This document shows positions 9,439-17,890 of a DNA stretch of 51,676 nt, piece by piece; the stretch's first letter is position 1; each line of letters opens with the position of its first letter. The notes beneath the pieces are model-generated. The model saw nothing but the letters and a program-made list of their open reading frames with translations, did no database searches and was not told the DNA's origin. This DNA is from CAZVFX01 sp964626565 (GTDB taxonomy: Bacteria; Myxococcota_A; UBA9042; CAIXZC01), in assembly GCA_964626565.1 (NCBI GenBank), contig CAZVFX010000045.1, positions 1 to 51,676 of the forward strand, in the 5' to 3' direction. Made by a program: the position numbers and the translations under genes.

Positions 9439-10764
9439 GTGACCGACGACACCAAGAACCGCAGGGGCACAGGTAAGCCCGGCGCAGGGAAAGGCGGCAA
9501 AGATCTCGACGAACTGAAAGCGAAACTGGGACTCAAGAAGCCGGCAGCCAAAGGAGCAGTAGAGAAGAAGAAGAAGAGCGCCGCGGAAGATTTCAAGTTC
9601 TCTTTTGGTGAGAAGCCTACGGCCGAGCCGAGTCTTTCCCAGGCCGAACTCGCCGCAATCGATGCCGAAATGCAGAAGGCGGCCAAGCCGCTGGGACGCA
9701 AGATTGTGTTGCTTGTGGTGGCGATAGTGGTGAGTGCTCTGTTGCTGTGGCTGGGGTTCCAGTTCGGCAACAGCATGGGCCTTAGGGTCTTGCACAATGA
9801 GGCGGTTACCCAGGCCGTTGGGATCAAGGATTTCTTCTCCAAGGGATTGACCGACAAGGCGGGGCGCCAGCTTTCGTCCCGGCAGGACGCCACGGGCACT
9901 TTCAGCGACGGATTGGACGTCTACCTCGAAGAGCGGTACGGCAAGTTCAACGCGTTGCTCCAGATTTTCGGCAAAGGGGAACTGCCCAAGGATTTCGACC
10001 TCGAGGCGTTCAGGAAGGAGGAGTTGGCTCCGCTGAAAATCATGTGCAAGGACTTCCTCACCAACGTGGAAGGATACAACCTGGGGGCCATCCTGCAGGG
10101 GCAGTTGTACAGCACGGAGTTGGGCGCCAAGCTGCTGGAGTTTACAACCAAGGCCAACATGATGCGGGGAAAGGTGGAAGCCCTCTACATCAGTATCGAA
10201 TTGCTGGAGACCTATCAGCTCCCTACCCCTCCTCCCGGCAATCTGAAACCGAAGCTGTTGCTGCTCGCCAACAAGGGTGAGAAGGAAAAGGACAAGGTGA
10301 TCGGAGCCACCTCGGTTGAGGTGGCGGGGACACCGGAAGTTGACCGCGAGCTGAGCACCAAGGAGTTATGCGAGCCGATTTCCATGGAACTGGAGATCCC
10401 CATCTGTGATGCCAAGAAGGGGGAGCCTGAGTTCGAAAAGCGGCTCATCGACACGTTCGAGAAACGGGAGCAGCAGGAGGTCAAGCCGTTCCGCAAGGTC
10501 AAGATCAAGACCGAAGGGGAAGGCAAAGGACTTACGGCCAAAATAGAGCATCTGTTCGAGTTGGATCTAAGGCCTTACCTCAAGCCGCTGCTTGAGCACA
10601 TAAACGCCGACCGGAAGGGCGGGGTGGAGAACTTCGGGGTCCTGTTCGCATCCTTCTTCCAGAACCTGAACGACGTCCGGGAAGCAGGGGAAGGCGTGGA
10701 CTACACGTCGGTTCTCGAGGTTCTCGAGAAGTACGCTTCTCAGGAAACGTTTTTCACCCTTTAG
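9439..10764 (+). CDS. Single-pass membrane protein of unknown function
   Basis: 441 residues from a GTG start with GAGGAGG upstream. The first 85 or so residues are a charged, Lys/Ala/Gly-rich cytoplasmic region (KKKKSAAEDFKFSFGEKP). One hydrophobic segment follows (IVLLVVAIVVSALLLWLGF), then about 330 residues probably outside the membrane, largely helical and charged. No domain recognised and no catalytic motif seen. The gene is followed 26 bases later by the phosphatidylserine synthase gene and probably shares its transcript, which is the only hint to its role (envelope). Confidence 0.75.
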   Translation: MTDDTKNRRGTGKPGAGKGGKDLDELKAKLGLKKPAAKGAVEKKKKSAAEDFKFSFGEKPTAEPSLSQAELAAIDAEMQKAAKPLGRKIVLLVVAIVVSALLLWLGFQFGNSMGLRVLHNEAVTQAVGIKDFFSKGLTDKAGRQLSSRQDATGTFSDGLDVYLEERYGKFNALLQIFGKGELPKDFDLEAFRKEELAPLKIMCKDFLTNVEGYNLGAILQGQLYSTELGAKLLEFTTKANMMRGKVEALYISIELLETYQLPTPPPGNLKPKLLLLANKGEKEKDKVIGATSVEVAGTPEVDRELSTKELCEPISMELEIPICDAKKGEPEFEKRLIDTFEKREQQEVKPFRKVKIKTEGEGKGLTAKIEHLFELDLRPYLKPLLEHINADRKGGVENFGVLFASFFQNLNDVREAGEGVDYTSVLEVLEKYASQETFFTL

Positions 10765-10790
10765 GACCCCCTTTAGGACCGCACGGTTTC

Positions 10791-11531
10791 GTGACCCGTA
10801 AATCAGCCACCCTGGTTCAAATTGTTCCCAACGTCGTGACTTGCATCGGGTTGACCTGTGGCCTGGCTGCCATTTTCCTTTCGTTGAAGGGTCGGTTCGA
10901 CTTGGCGGCCTGGCTGGTCCTGCTCTGCGTTCTGCTGGATAAATTGGACGGAACTGCGGCGCGCCTGCTGAATGCGGGCAGCGAACTGGGGATGCAGCTC
11001 GACTCGCTATCGGATTTCGTCACCTTCATTGTTGCGCCCTCAGTGCTGTTTGTCGCGGTGCTTACCGATGAAAACGCGGTTTTTGCCGGCATGCCCAACG
11101 CGCTGCTGGCCTACGGCTCGGCGACGGTTTACGTCATCTCCGGTGCGGCTCGGCTGGCCAGATTCAACTGTGTTGAGCAGGATGGCGGCGGCCTGACCCG
11201 GTTTTTCGAGGGGATTCCGACGACCATGGCAGGGGCCGCGTGCGGTACTCTGTTTCTGGTGCTCCACAAGTACGAATTGTTGGACCGTTTTGCCTGGGCC
11301 CTGCCGCCCCTGCTGCTGCTGTTGGGTCTGGCCATGGTTTCCCGCTACTACCTGCCCAAAATGGGCCGGCGCCGCTCCCGGGTTGTCTCTGTCTTTCAGC
11401 TCATCAACCTGGTGGTCGCGCCCGTCCTGGTGCTGACGCACTTGTATCCCGAGTACCTGCTCTTTCTGGTGGTCCTCTACTTGACCGTGGGCCTGGCTTT
11501 TGCCAACCGGAAGGGCGTCGAGATCTCATAA
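10791..11531 (+). CDS. pssA: CDP-diacylglycerol-serine O-phosphatidyltransferase
   Basis: 246 residues from a GTG start. It carries the CDP-alcohol phosphotransferase signature DGTAAR then G-x3-D-x3-D (GMQLDSLSD), the metal-binding catalytic site, followed by FVTFIVAPS, typical of the PssA branch. Several hydrophobic segments place it in the inner membrane. The family makes phosphatidylserine from CDP-diacylglycerol and serine, the precursor of phosphatidylethanolamine. No decarboxylase (psd) is in the window. The gene is 26 bases after an unknown membrane protein and 14 bases before a CPBP protease gene, so all three are probably one operon. Confidence 0.88.
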   Translation: MTRKSATLVQIVPNVVTCIGLTCGLAAIFLSLKGRFDLAAWLVLLCVLLDKLDGTAARLLNAGSELGMQLDSLSDFVTFIVAPSVLFVAVLTDENAVFAGMPNALLAYGSATVYVISGAARLARFNCVEQDGGGLTRFFEGIPTTMAGAACGTLFLVLHKYELLDRFAWALPPLLLLLGLAMVSRYYLPKMGRRRSRVVSVFQLINLVVAPVLVLTHLYPEYLLFLVVLYLTVGLAFANRKGVEIS

Positions 11532-11545
11532 CCGTTCGAGCGTCC

Positions 11546-12901
11546 ATGGTGGATAGAGAGAAGACCACTGCCGCCGTGCTTTTTGTGGCTACCAGTCTGG
11601 CTATTCCTGTACTGATGGCGGTGACCGCAACGGGCGGAGTGGGGGGCCAGGCGCCCTTTCTGTTCAAGGCTGCCGAGCTTGAATTGAAGTTGGACGCGCT
11701 CATGGACGCGCACGGGCTCGCCGGTGAGGAACAGACGGCAGAAGGGAGGCTGTTTACCCCGGAATCATGGCTCAGCGCAACTGCCGAGATGGAACCTGCG
11801 GACCGGGCCCAACTGGTCAAACGGCTTGCCGTCGCGTGCAAGGCGCTGGGAAGAGAAGAAGACGGACTCGAACTTGCCCGGCGGGCAGGAGTTGAATTCA
11901 CTGAGGCGGACCCGTTCCACTATCTGTTCTTGGACTCTCCTCAAGAGGAGGGGGTGTTGGCCGGGGATGTGGAGGACTGGGGGTTTCCCGGGTGGCTCGC
12001 CCGGCCGCTGATGGCCGGATTTGACGTTGGTGGCCAAGGGCTGGAGCGGGAAGAGCTGGCCTCCATGCTCAGCGAGGAGTTGCAGCCGTTTGCAATGAGA
12101 CTTGGATTGTTCGGTTTCTTCATGCTGGCCATGCTCGTGGGTGGAACGGTGTTGCTGGGCCTTCTTCCCCGGCTCATCAGGAAACGCTTCGCGCCGGTCT
12201 GGACCTATGGCGTCAACCGGTTCGGTGCGCTGCCGACCCACACCTACGTCTTGTTTCTGGTCTGGTTCATGTTCGTCAACGTGGTGGGTGCGGTGTTCTA
12301 TGAGTTCGGGGCGGATTCGATGCCCCGCGCAGCCTTGATGCTGGTGACCTACCTGGTCACCGCGGCTGTGGGCGTGCTCCTGGTGAAGTACCGGGGGGAG
12401 ATGCGGGGAGACTCGCTGGTGAAAGCGGTTGACATGGACCTGCATTCTATGGGTACACGCCCGATGCTGATGGGCCTGGGCGGCTATGTGATCGCAGTGC
12501 CCGTGGTGGTGATGCTCTACTACGTGGGCGCCATGTTCTTCGGCCCGGGGGAAGGCCCTAATCCGGCCATTCCGGTGTTGCTGGGGTCCCCCTCTTCCAT
12601 CGATCGCTGGATCGTGGTGGCCAACGTAGTGGTTTTTGCACCACTGTTCGAGGAGTTCTTCTTCCGGGGATTCTTGTTTCAGCAATTCCGGGGGATGTTC
12701 GGTGCGGCCCACGCCATGGCGTTAAGCGGGTTGGTTTTTGCAGCCGCCCATCAGTCCATTGATCAGTTTCTTCCCTTGCTGGGCCTGGGCGTGATTTTGG
12801 CCGCGGTGTATCATTATTCCCAGAGCTTGTGGGCGTCGATGCTTACACATGCGCTGTGGAACACCGGCACAATCGTGGGCATCTATGTGTTGTATTCATA
12901 A
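11546..12901 (+). CDS. CPBP (CAAX/Abi) family intramembrane metalloprotease
   Basis: 451 residues if started at the ATG at 11546; the open frame extends upstream, but that part overlaps pssA in another frame and is not protein-like. The N-terminal half has one hydrophobic segment and a charged domain (about 45-170) that I do not recognise. The C-terminal half has several membrane segments and the three CPBP motifs: EEFFFRG (Glu369-Glu370), FAAAH (His402) and THALWN (His435). Members cleave membrane substrates, as in CAAX end-processing or bacteriocin self-immunity; the substrate here is unknown. Upstream spacing (14 bases) suggests coupling to pssA. The end of the gene abuts low-quality sequence. 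Confidence 0.82.
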   Translation: MVDREKTTAAVLFVATSLAIPVLMAVTATGGVGGQAPFLFKAAELELKLDALMDAHGLAGEEQTAEGRLFTPESWLSATAEMEPADRAQLVKRLAVACKALGREEDGLELARRAGVEFTEADPFHYLFLDSPQEEGVLAGDVEDWGFPGWLARPLMAGFDVGGQGLEREELASMLSEELQPFAMRLGLFGFFMLAMLVGGTVLLGLLPRLIRKRFAPVWTYGVNRFGALPTHTYVLFLVWFMFVNVVGAVFYEFGADSMPRAALMLVTYLVTAAVGVLLVKYRGEMRGDSLVKAVDMDLHSMGTRPMLMGLGGYVIAVPVVVMLYYVGAMFFGPGEGPNPAIPVLLGSPSSIDRWIVVANVVVFAPLFEEFFFRGFLFQQFRGMFGAAHAMALSGLVFAAAHQSIDQFLPLLGLGVILAAVYHYSQSLWASMLTHALWNTGTIVGIYVLYS

Positions 12902-13060
12902 AGCCGGGGGGGGGGGGGGCGCCGCCCCCCGCCCGAAAAACCGTGGGGATGATGGAAGGGGGGCGTTTTNNNNNNNNNNCCCACCCGGCCCCCCGTGGGT
13001 GCTTTTTGGGGTTTTTTAATACCCCGCGGGGGGGGTCTCCCCGGGGCCGGACTACGAAGA
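12902..13060. other. Low-quality stretch around an assembly gap
   Basis: Ten N at 12970-12979 are flanked by long homopolymers: a run of G and then C/G just after 12904, GGGG and TTTTTT runs at 13000-13018, and G runs at 13028-13035. This looks like poor read ends joined across a gap rather than real biology. Any promoter of the TldD-like gene would lie here and cannot be judged. Confidence 0.7.
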
Positions 13061-13071
13061 TAGGAGGCGTA

Positions 13072-14751
13072 ATGAGAAAGGTGACGTTTCTCACTCTGGC
13101 GATATTGGTGACGTGGGCAGCTCCGGTTCGTGCTGATGAGCCGTCAAAGGTGCTCGAGTCGATGAAGCAGGAGCTGGATCGCAACATGGCCAAGCTCTCT
13201 CTTCCCGACTACCCCAGCCCTTACTATATCTCCTACCTTATGCGGGACGCGCACACCCGCGGCGTGTCCGCTCGGTTTGGTGCCAGCGTGTTGGAGCGGG
13301 ATGACCGCGATCGCATCGTGTTTACGGACCTTAGAGTCGGCTCTCCGCAACTGGACAACACCCTGGACCCGTTCCCCGGGTTCGACATGTTGTTCCCCTA
13401 CAATCCGCTGGCGGCCAAGGCCCCCCTGGATTTTGATGATCTGGCCCTGCGCAAGACGCTGTGGAAGATCACCGACCAGGAGTACAAGAAGGCGGTTTCC
13501 AGCTACCTCAAAGTGAAGGCGGAGCAGGTGTACAAGCGGGCCGACCCCGATTTCTCCGGCTGCTTCACTCCGGCCCCGGTTAACTCCCACGTCGACAAGA
13601 CGGCAAAGTTCATTGAAGACTTTGAAGCCTACGAAAAGGTCGTACTCAAGCTGTCCGATGGCCTTGCCAAGCATACGTTTGTCGTCGACTCGTCGGTCAG
13701 TTTCGATGTCACGAAGCAAGACCGCTATTTCGTGAGCAGCGAAGGCTCCACCGTTTATACTTCGACCATGTATTACTCCTATTCAGTGCAACTCTTCGCC
13801 CGGGCCGATGACGGCACCGTGGTGCCACACGCCTTCGTACTGTATGCGAGGAGCGAAAAGGAATTACCCGGATACAAGGAGTTGAACAAGCGGGTCACGC
13901 AGCTCGCCGATGAGTTGTCCGCGCTTCGCATGGCCAAGGGGATGCAGCCTTATAGCGGCCCCGCACTTCTCGAGGGAGATACTTCGGGTGTTTTTCTTCA
14001 CGAGGCGCTAGGCCACCGGCTGGAAGGGCACCGGCAGAGTGGCAGGAATGAAGGCGGCACCTTCAGCGGCAAGGTCGGGGACAAGATCCTCCCCGACCAC
14101 ATCGACGTCTACGATGATCCGACGGTGAGAGAGTTGGATGGCACCGGCCTCAACGGGTACTACCTCTACGACGATGAAGGTGTGCTGGCCGGGAAAGCCA
14201 CACTGGTGGAAGCGGGCAAACTGGCAGGCTTTCTTCTGACCCGCCGGCCGGTGGAAAAATTCCGTAAATCCAACGGGCACGCCCGGGCGAGCACCTCACA
14301 GCGGCCGGTGGCCCGCATGGGCACTCTTGTGCTGGATAGCCGGGAGCGCGTGCCGGCAGGTGAGTTGAAGCAGCGGCTCTTGGAAATGGCCCGCAAGCAG
14401 GGCAAGCCCTACGCCATCATTCTGCGCCGGGCTTCATCGGGTGCGACCAACACGTCAAGCTGGGGTTTTCAAGCGTTCAAGGGAGTGGCGAGGCTGGTCT
14501 ACCGGGTAGATGCCAAAACGGGCGAGGAGACGCTGGTGAGAGGTGTTGAACTGGTAGGCACCCCCCTGGCCAGCCTCATGAAGATCGCAGTAGTTGGCGA
14601 CGACCAGGCTGTGTTCAACGGCTACTGTGGCGCCGAATCGGGATTTATCCCTGTCTCCACCATTACGCCCTCACTGATTCTATCCGAATTGGAGCTTCAG
14701 AAAGCGCCGCCCCGGCGCGAAAGAAAGGAAGTGATTCCGCCGCCTGAATAG
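13072..14751 (+). CDS. Exported TldD/PmbA-family metalloprotease-like protein
   Basis: 559 residues from an ATG with AGGAGG upstream. A signal peptide is visible (TFLTLAILVTWAAPVRADE), with probable cleavage after ADE or RA. The TldD zinc site is present: FLHEALGHRLEG gives His310, Glu311 and His315 (HExxxH), and the C-terminal YCGAESGFIPVS gives Cys519 at the place of the third zinc ligand. E. coli TldD works in the cytoplasm with TldE/PmbA and cleaves unfolded peptides or microcin precursors. Here a signal peptide is fused to the fold and no TldE partner is adjacent, so it is probably a periplasmic or secreted homologue with unknown substrate. It follows the gap and converges with the PpiD-like gene. 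Confidence 0.82.
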   Translation: MRKVTFLTLAILVTWAAPVRADEPSKVLESMKQELDRNMAKLSLPDYPSPYYISYLMRDAHTRGVSARFGASVLERDDRDRIVFTDLRVGSPQLDNTLDPFPGFDMLFPYNPLAAKAPLDFDDLALRKTLWKITDQEYKKAVSSYLKVKAEQVYKRADPDFSGCFTPAPVNSHVDKTAKFIEDFEAYEKVVLKLSDGLAKHTFVVDSSVSFDVTKQDRYFVSSEGSTVYTSTMYYSYSVQLFARADDGTVVPHAFVLYARSEKELPGYKELNKRVTQLADELSALRMAKGMQPYSGPALLEGDTSGVFLHEALGHRLEGHRQSGRNEGGTFSGKVGDKILPDHIDVYDDPTVRELDGTGLNGYYLYDDEGVLAGKATLVEAGKLAGFLLTRRPVEKFRKSNGHARASTSQRPVARMGTLVLDSRERVPAGELKQRLLEMARKQGKPYAIILRRASSGATNTSSWGFQAFKGVARLVYRVDAKTGEETLVRGVELVGTPLASLMKIAVVGDDQAVFNGYCGAESGFIPVSTITPSLILSELELQKAPPRRERKEVIPPPE

Positions 14752-14782
14752 TCCCTAATTGAACATTGAAAACTGAAGTTCT

Positions 14783-16681
14783 CTACCCTTCCTGCGCAGC
14801 TTCTTTCGCCTTACGCTGCTCCGCGGCTTCCTGCTGTTCAGTAAGCATGATGATGAAAGCGTTGAAATCTTCGGTGCGGCTGATTTCGCCTCGCTCGATG
14901 GCTGCGGTGCGCAGCGCCTTCAACCAGGATTGGAAGTAGGGGAGGTCCCGGTAGAACTCAAGGCTCTCTTTTTCGTCGTTCAATTCATCGGCGGGGATCT
15001 CCGCCGGAGCTGCGATTTTCTCGGCCAGTTTGACCACGTAGATTCGATCGGTGTCGGGGTTGACGAACACCTTCTTGGACACGGGTTTGTCCAGCTTCAT
15101 GGTGAACGAATATTTGAACAGCTCTTCGAATTTGCCGATTCCGGGGAGGCTGTAGCCCGGAGTAGTCAGGGAGAACTTTCCGGTTTTGGATACGGAGAGC
15201 AGGTTGAGTTCGTCGTTCTCTCCGAGGTTCTTCTTGAACTCTTCGAGCGCAGCTTCGAGGTCGGCTGCCTTCTTGTCGTCCAGGCCCTTGAGGAATTCCT
15301 CGGCCTTTGCCTTGGCGAACTTCGGAGCCTCTTCGTCCCGCAGCAGTTCGGCCGCGATTTCCGGCTTGGCTTCTTCGAGCGAGATGTCCTTCTTGTCACG
15401 CTTGTCGTGGATATACAGCAGCCAGAAGCCTTCCTTGGTCTGGACCGGGCCGAGCACCGCACCCTTGTTGGCGTCCTTTACCGCCACCGCGATTTCCGGT
15501 GCCAGGGGCTCGACACCCAGGTCGGCGGCTGACTGCCAGCCGAGGATGAGACCGGAGCGGTCCTTGGTTTCGCCGTGGTCCGACTCTCGCTTGGCCAGTT
15601 CCTTGAAGCGGTCGAAAGGCTCGGTGGGTTCTCCCTTGTTGGCTTCCAGGGATTTCATATCGATGGTGCCGCTGCCGGAGGAGGGAATCTCGATGGGAAT
15701 GGGGGCGTTCGGGTCGAACAGCGGCGCCCGGCCGTAGAATCGGTCCAGCAGCTCCGCGGCCTTCTTCTCTGCCCCGGCCATTTCCTCGGCGGTGGGGTCC
15801 GGTTCGGGGGCCGGCTCTTCACCACGCTTGGGCTCTTCTTTATGTGCGTCGATGAAGATGACCGCCACCTGGAACGCCTCGTCCGAGTGGAATTTCAGCG
15901 GGTGGGAATCGTAGTAGGCTTTCAGTTCTTCATCTCTCTCGGCCACCGCCTTCTTCAACTGTGCCTCGTCCGGGGCCACCAGCGCCTCGAACAACTCGGG
16001 GCGGAACTCAACGTACTCCAGGTTCACCTTGGTGCCTCGGGCCCGGGCGGAAAGCTCTGCTTCCAGCGGCTCAACTTTGACCACGCCGGCCATGAAGCGC
16101 TGCAGCTTGCCCGCGAGGAGCAGCCGCCGCATGAAGTCTTCGTATTCGGGGGGAGAGGAGTTAAGGCCGTAAGTGATCCAGGAGTTGAACGACTTGTGGT
16201 CGAACACCTTCTTGGTGGTGTCCAAACCGTCTTCTCCTTCCACGGTCTCTTCCTTGTAGAAGCTCTCCGGATACATCGCCTTGGCAAGCTCCTTGGGGTT
16301 TACCTCAAAGCCCATATCTATCGCTTCATCGCTGGCCAGGTAGATCATTTCCATGACTTGCAGGAAGCCATTGGCCTGGGCCGGGGTCAGATCGGTCAAG
16401 TCGCTCTGAAGCATGGACGCCAGGTCTATTCCTGAAGCCAGTGCGAAGCTGAGGCCTTCCGGAGTCCTGAGGAAATTAGGCAGGATGCCCAGGCCCATCT
16501 TCAGGTTGTCCACGGTGATGTCGTGAGAGCCCACTTTGGCGTAAATCGGCACTTCGGCCGGCGTGCAGCCACCGCCCTTGCCAACGCCGGTGTTGAAGGT
16601 GAATACGAACACCACGATAATCATGGCGAACAACAGGTAGATGATAAAAGATTTGGAATGCCGTCTCAGCGCCCCTAACAT
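14783..16681 (-). CDS. PpiD-like periplasmic folding factor (SurA N-terminal plus parvulin domain)
   Basis: 632 residues; the ATG has GAGAGG upstream. The start MLGALRRHSKSFIIYLLFAM is an uncleaved signal anchor (about 11-30), as in PpiD. A helical SurA-N-like chaperone region follows (about 45-250). A parvulin-type peptidyl-prolyl isomerase domain is at about 340-440 (SGLILGWQS, GPVQTKEGFWLLYI). The rest is charged and helical, ending in a Glu/Ala/Lys-rich tail. The family assists outer-membrane protein folding from the inner membrane. Length agrees with E. coli PpiD (623). It has its own promoter and lies downstream of the DUF362 gene. Confidence 0.85.
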   Translation of the reverse strand: MLGALRRHSKSFIIYLLFAMIIVVFVFTFNTGVGKGGGCTPAEVPIYAKVGSHDITVDNLKMGLGILPNFLRTPEGLSFALASGIDLASMLQSDLTDLTPAQANGFLQVMEMIYLASDEAIDMGFEVNPKELAKAMYPESFYKEETVEGEDGLDTTKKVFDHKSFNSWITYGLNSSPPEYEDFMRRLLLAGKLQRFMAGVVKVEPLEAELSARARGTKVNLEYVEFRPELFEALVAPDEAQLKKAVAERDEELKAYYDSHPLKFHSDEAFQVAVIFIDAHKEEPKRGEEPAPEPDPTAEEMAGAEKKAAELLDRFYGRAPLFDPNAPIPIEIPSSGSGTIDMKSLEANKGEPTEPFDRFKELAKRESDHGETKDRSGLILGWQSAADLGVEPLAPEIAVAVKDANKGAVLGPVQTKEGFWLLYIHDKRDKKDISLEEAKPEIAAELLRDEEAPKFAKAKAEEFLKGLDDKKAADLEAALEEFKKNLGENDELNLLSVSKTGKFSLTTPGYSLPGIGKFEELFKYSFTMKLDKPVSKKVFVNPDTDRIYVVKLAEKIAAPAEIPADELNDEKESLEFYRDLPYFQSWLKALRTAAIERGEISRTEDFNAFIIMLTEQQEAAEQRKAKEAAQEG

Positions 16682-16734
16682 CTGTCAACCTCTCTCGTCA
16701 ATCGCATACTCGCGCGGAACAAATAAGCCGCGGG

Positions 16735-16763
16735 ATAATAATCGAAGCTGTATGATAATGCAA
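16735..16763 (-). promoter_or_regulatory. Promoter of the PpiD-like gene
   Basis: On the minus strand, TTGCAT (16763-16758), a 17-base spacer and TATTAT (16740-16735). The -10 is good, the -35 partial. The transcript would start about 47 bases before the ATG at 16681. Confidence 0.45.
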
Positions 16764-16767
16764 CTAC

Positions 16768-17883
16768 CTATTCAAGTTCTATGAGATCGTAATCAATACT
16801 CCCTATGCCGAGGGCGGCTGCGTGATTGAGGGTAGGAAGATAATCTACGTTGTGCAGTTCCTTGAAGCGATCCACGTTTCCTTCCACCTGGTAGCGGTCG
16901 GGAAAGCCGGTGAAGGAATTCACCAGGTCCACCGATGCGCGATCCACTGCCACAGGGTCGTCTGAGGCCAAGTATCCGATATCGGGTACGATGGGAGCGT
17001 CGGACCAGTTGCAACAGTCGCAGTCCGGGGTGATGGAGGTGAGGAAATTGAGGAAGACCGCTTTTTGACCCTTTCCTGCAAGTGCCGCCGCGGCATACTC
17101 AGCAGTCTTTTCCTGAGTGGCAACGTAGTCGCTGCCCCAGTCGATGGGGATGGCATGTACCGGACAGACGACGATGCACTCGCCGCATCCGGTGCACTTG
17201 TCCTGATCCATGACGGCCACCGGATTCCGTTCCTTCCTCTCGGCCAGCCGGATCGCGTCGAAGCGGCAGTGGGCGATGCAGTCTCCGCAGCCGGTGCAAA
17301 TGTCCCCCCGGGCCCGGGGCCGCACGTCGGCGTGAAGGTACTGCTTGGCCGAGGCGGCGGAGCAACCCATGCCCAGGTTCTTCAGCGCACCACCGAATCC
17401 GAACACCATATGCCCCTTGACGTGGGAGAGCACTACCATGCCATCCGCGTCCACAAACGCGCCCGCTACTCTGGCGCTCTTGGTGTGCCGTCCATCCACC
17501 GGCACCTCCCTGTAGTCGTGCCCCCTCAGACCGTCGGCAACGACTACCGGGCAACCTAAGGTCGGCAGCGCAAAGCCGTTGGCCGCCGCGGTGAGCACGT
17601 TGTCGCACGCGTTGTGGCGAGAGCCCCGGTACAGCGTGTTGGTGTCGGTCACGAACGGCTTGGCGCCGGTGCGGCTGATCGCCCTGGCCACGTGCCGAAC
17701 GTAGAAGGAGGGTAAAAAGTCAGCGTTGCCGCCCTCGCCCCAATGCACCTTTAGCGCTACCAGGTCCCCTTTGCTGAATCTGTCCTTCACGCCAAGCTTG
17801 CTCAGTAGCTCGCCGATGCGGGCGAACTTGTTCTTCTTCGGCGTGCCCCTCGCCGGGGTGAAGTAGACTACGGGTTTTGACAT
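16768..17883 (-). CDS. DUF362 protein with two 4Fe-4S clusters
   Basis: 371 residues. The N-terminal two thirds is a DUF362 domain (LVALKVHWGEGGNADFL, VTDTNTLYRGSRHNA, SHVKGHMVFGFGGALKNLGMG). A ferredoxin-like insert binds two clusters: Cys196/199/202/206 (CTGCGDCIAHC) and Cys230/233/236/240 (CTGCGECIVVCP). The family is widespread in anaerobes and metal users; no reaction is established. No signal peptide, so cytoplasmic. Start: ATG with a GAGGGA site that overlaps the stop of the upstream PDZ gene, leaving seven bases between them, so the two are translated from one message. The functional link to a lipoprotein is unclear. Confidence 0.85.
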   Translation of the reverse strand: MSKPVVYFTPARGTPKKNKFARIGELLSKLGVKDRFSKGDLVALKVHWGEGGNADFLPSFYVRHVARAISRTGAKPFVTDTNTLYRGSRHNACDNVLTAAANGFALPTLGCPVVVADGLRGHDYREVPVDGRHTKSARVAGAFVDADGMVVLSHVKGHMVFGFGGALKNLGMGCSAASAKQYLHADVRPRARGDICTGCGDCIAHCRFDAIRLAERKERNPVAVMDQDKCTGCGECIVVCPVHAIPIDWGSDYVATQEKTAEYAAAALAGKGQKAVFLNFLTSITPDCDCCNWSDAPIVPDIGYLASDDPVAVDRASVDLVNSFTGFPDRYQVEGNVDRFKELHNVDYLPTLNHAAALGIGSIDYDLIELE

Positions 17884-17890
17884 GGGTCCC

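Noticed and set aside
12829..13071. Upstream extension of the TldD-like gene through the N run
   Set aside because: The extension crosses the gap and homopolymers; the ATG at 13072 has a good Shine-Dalgarno and opens a signal peptide.
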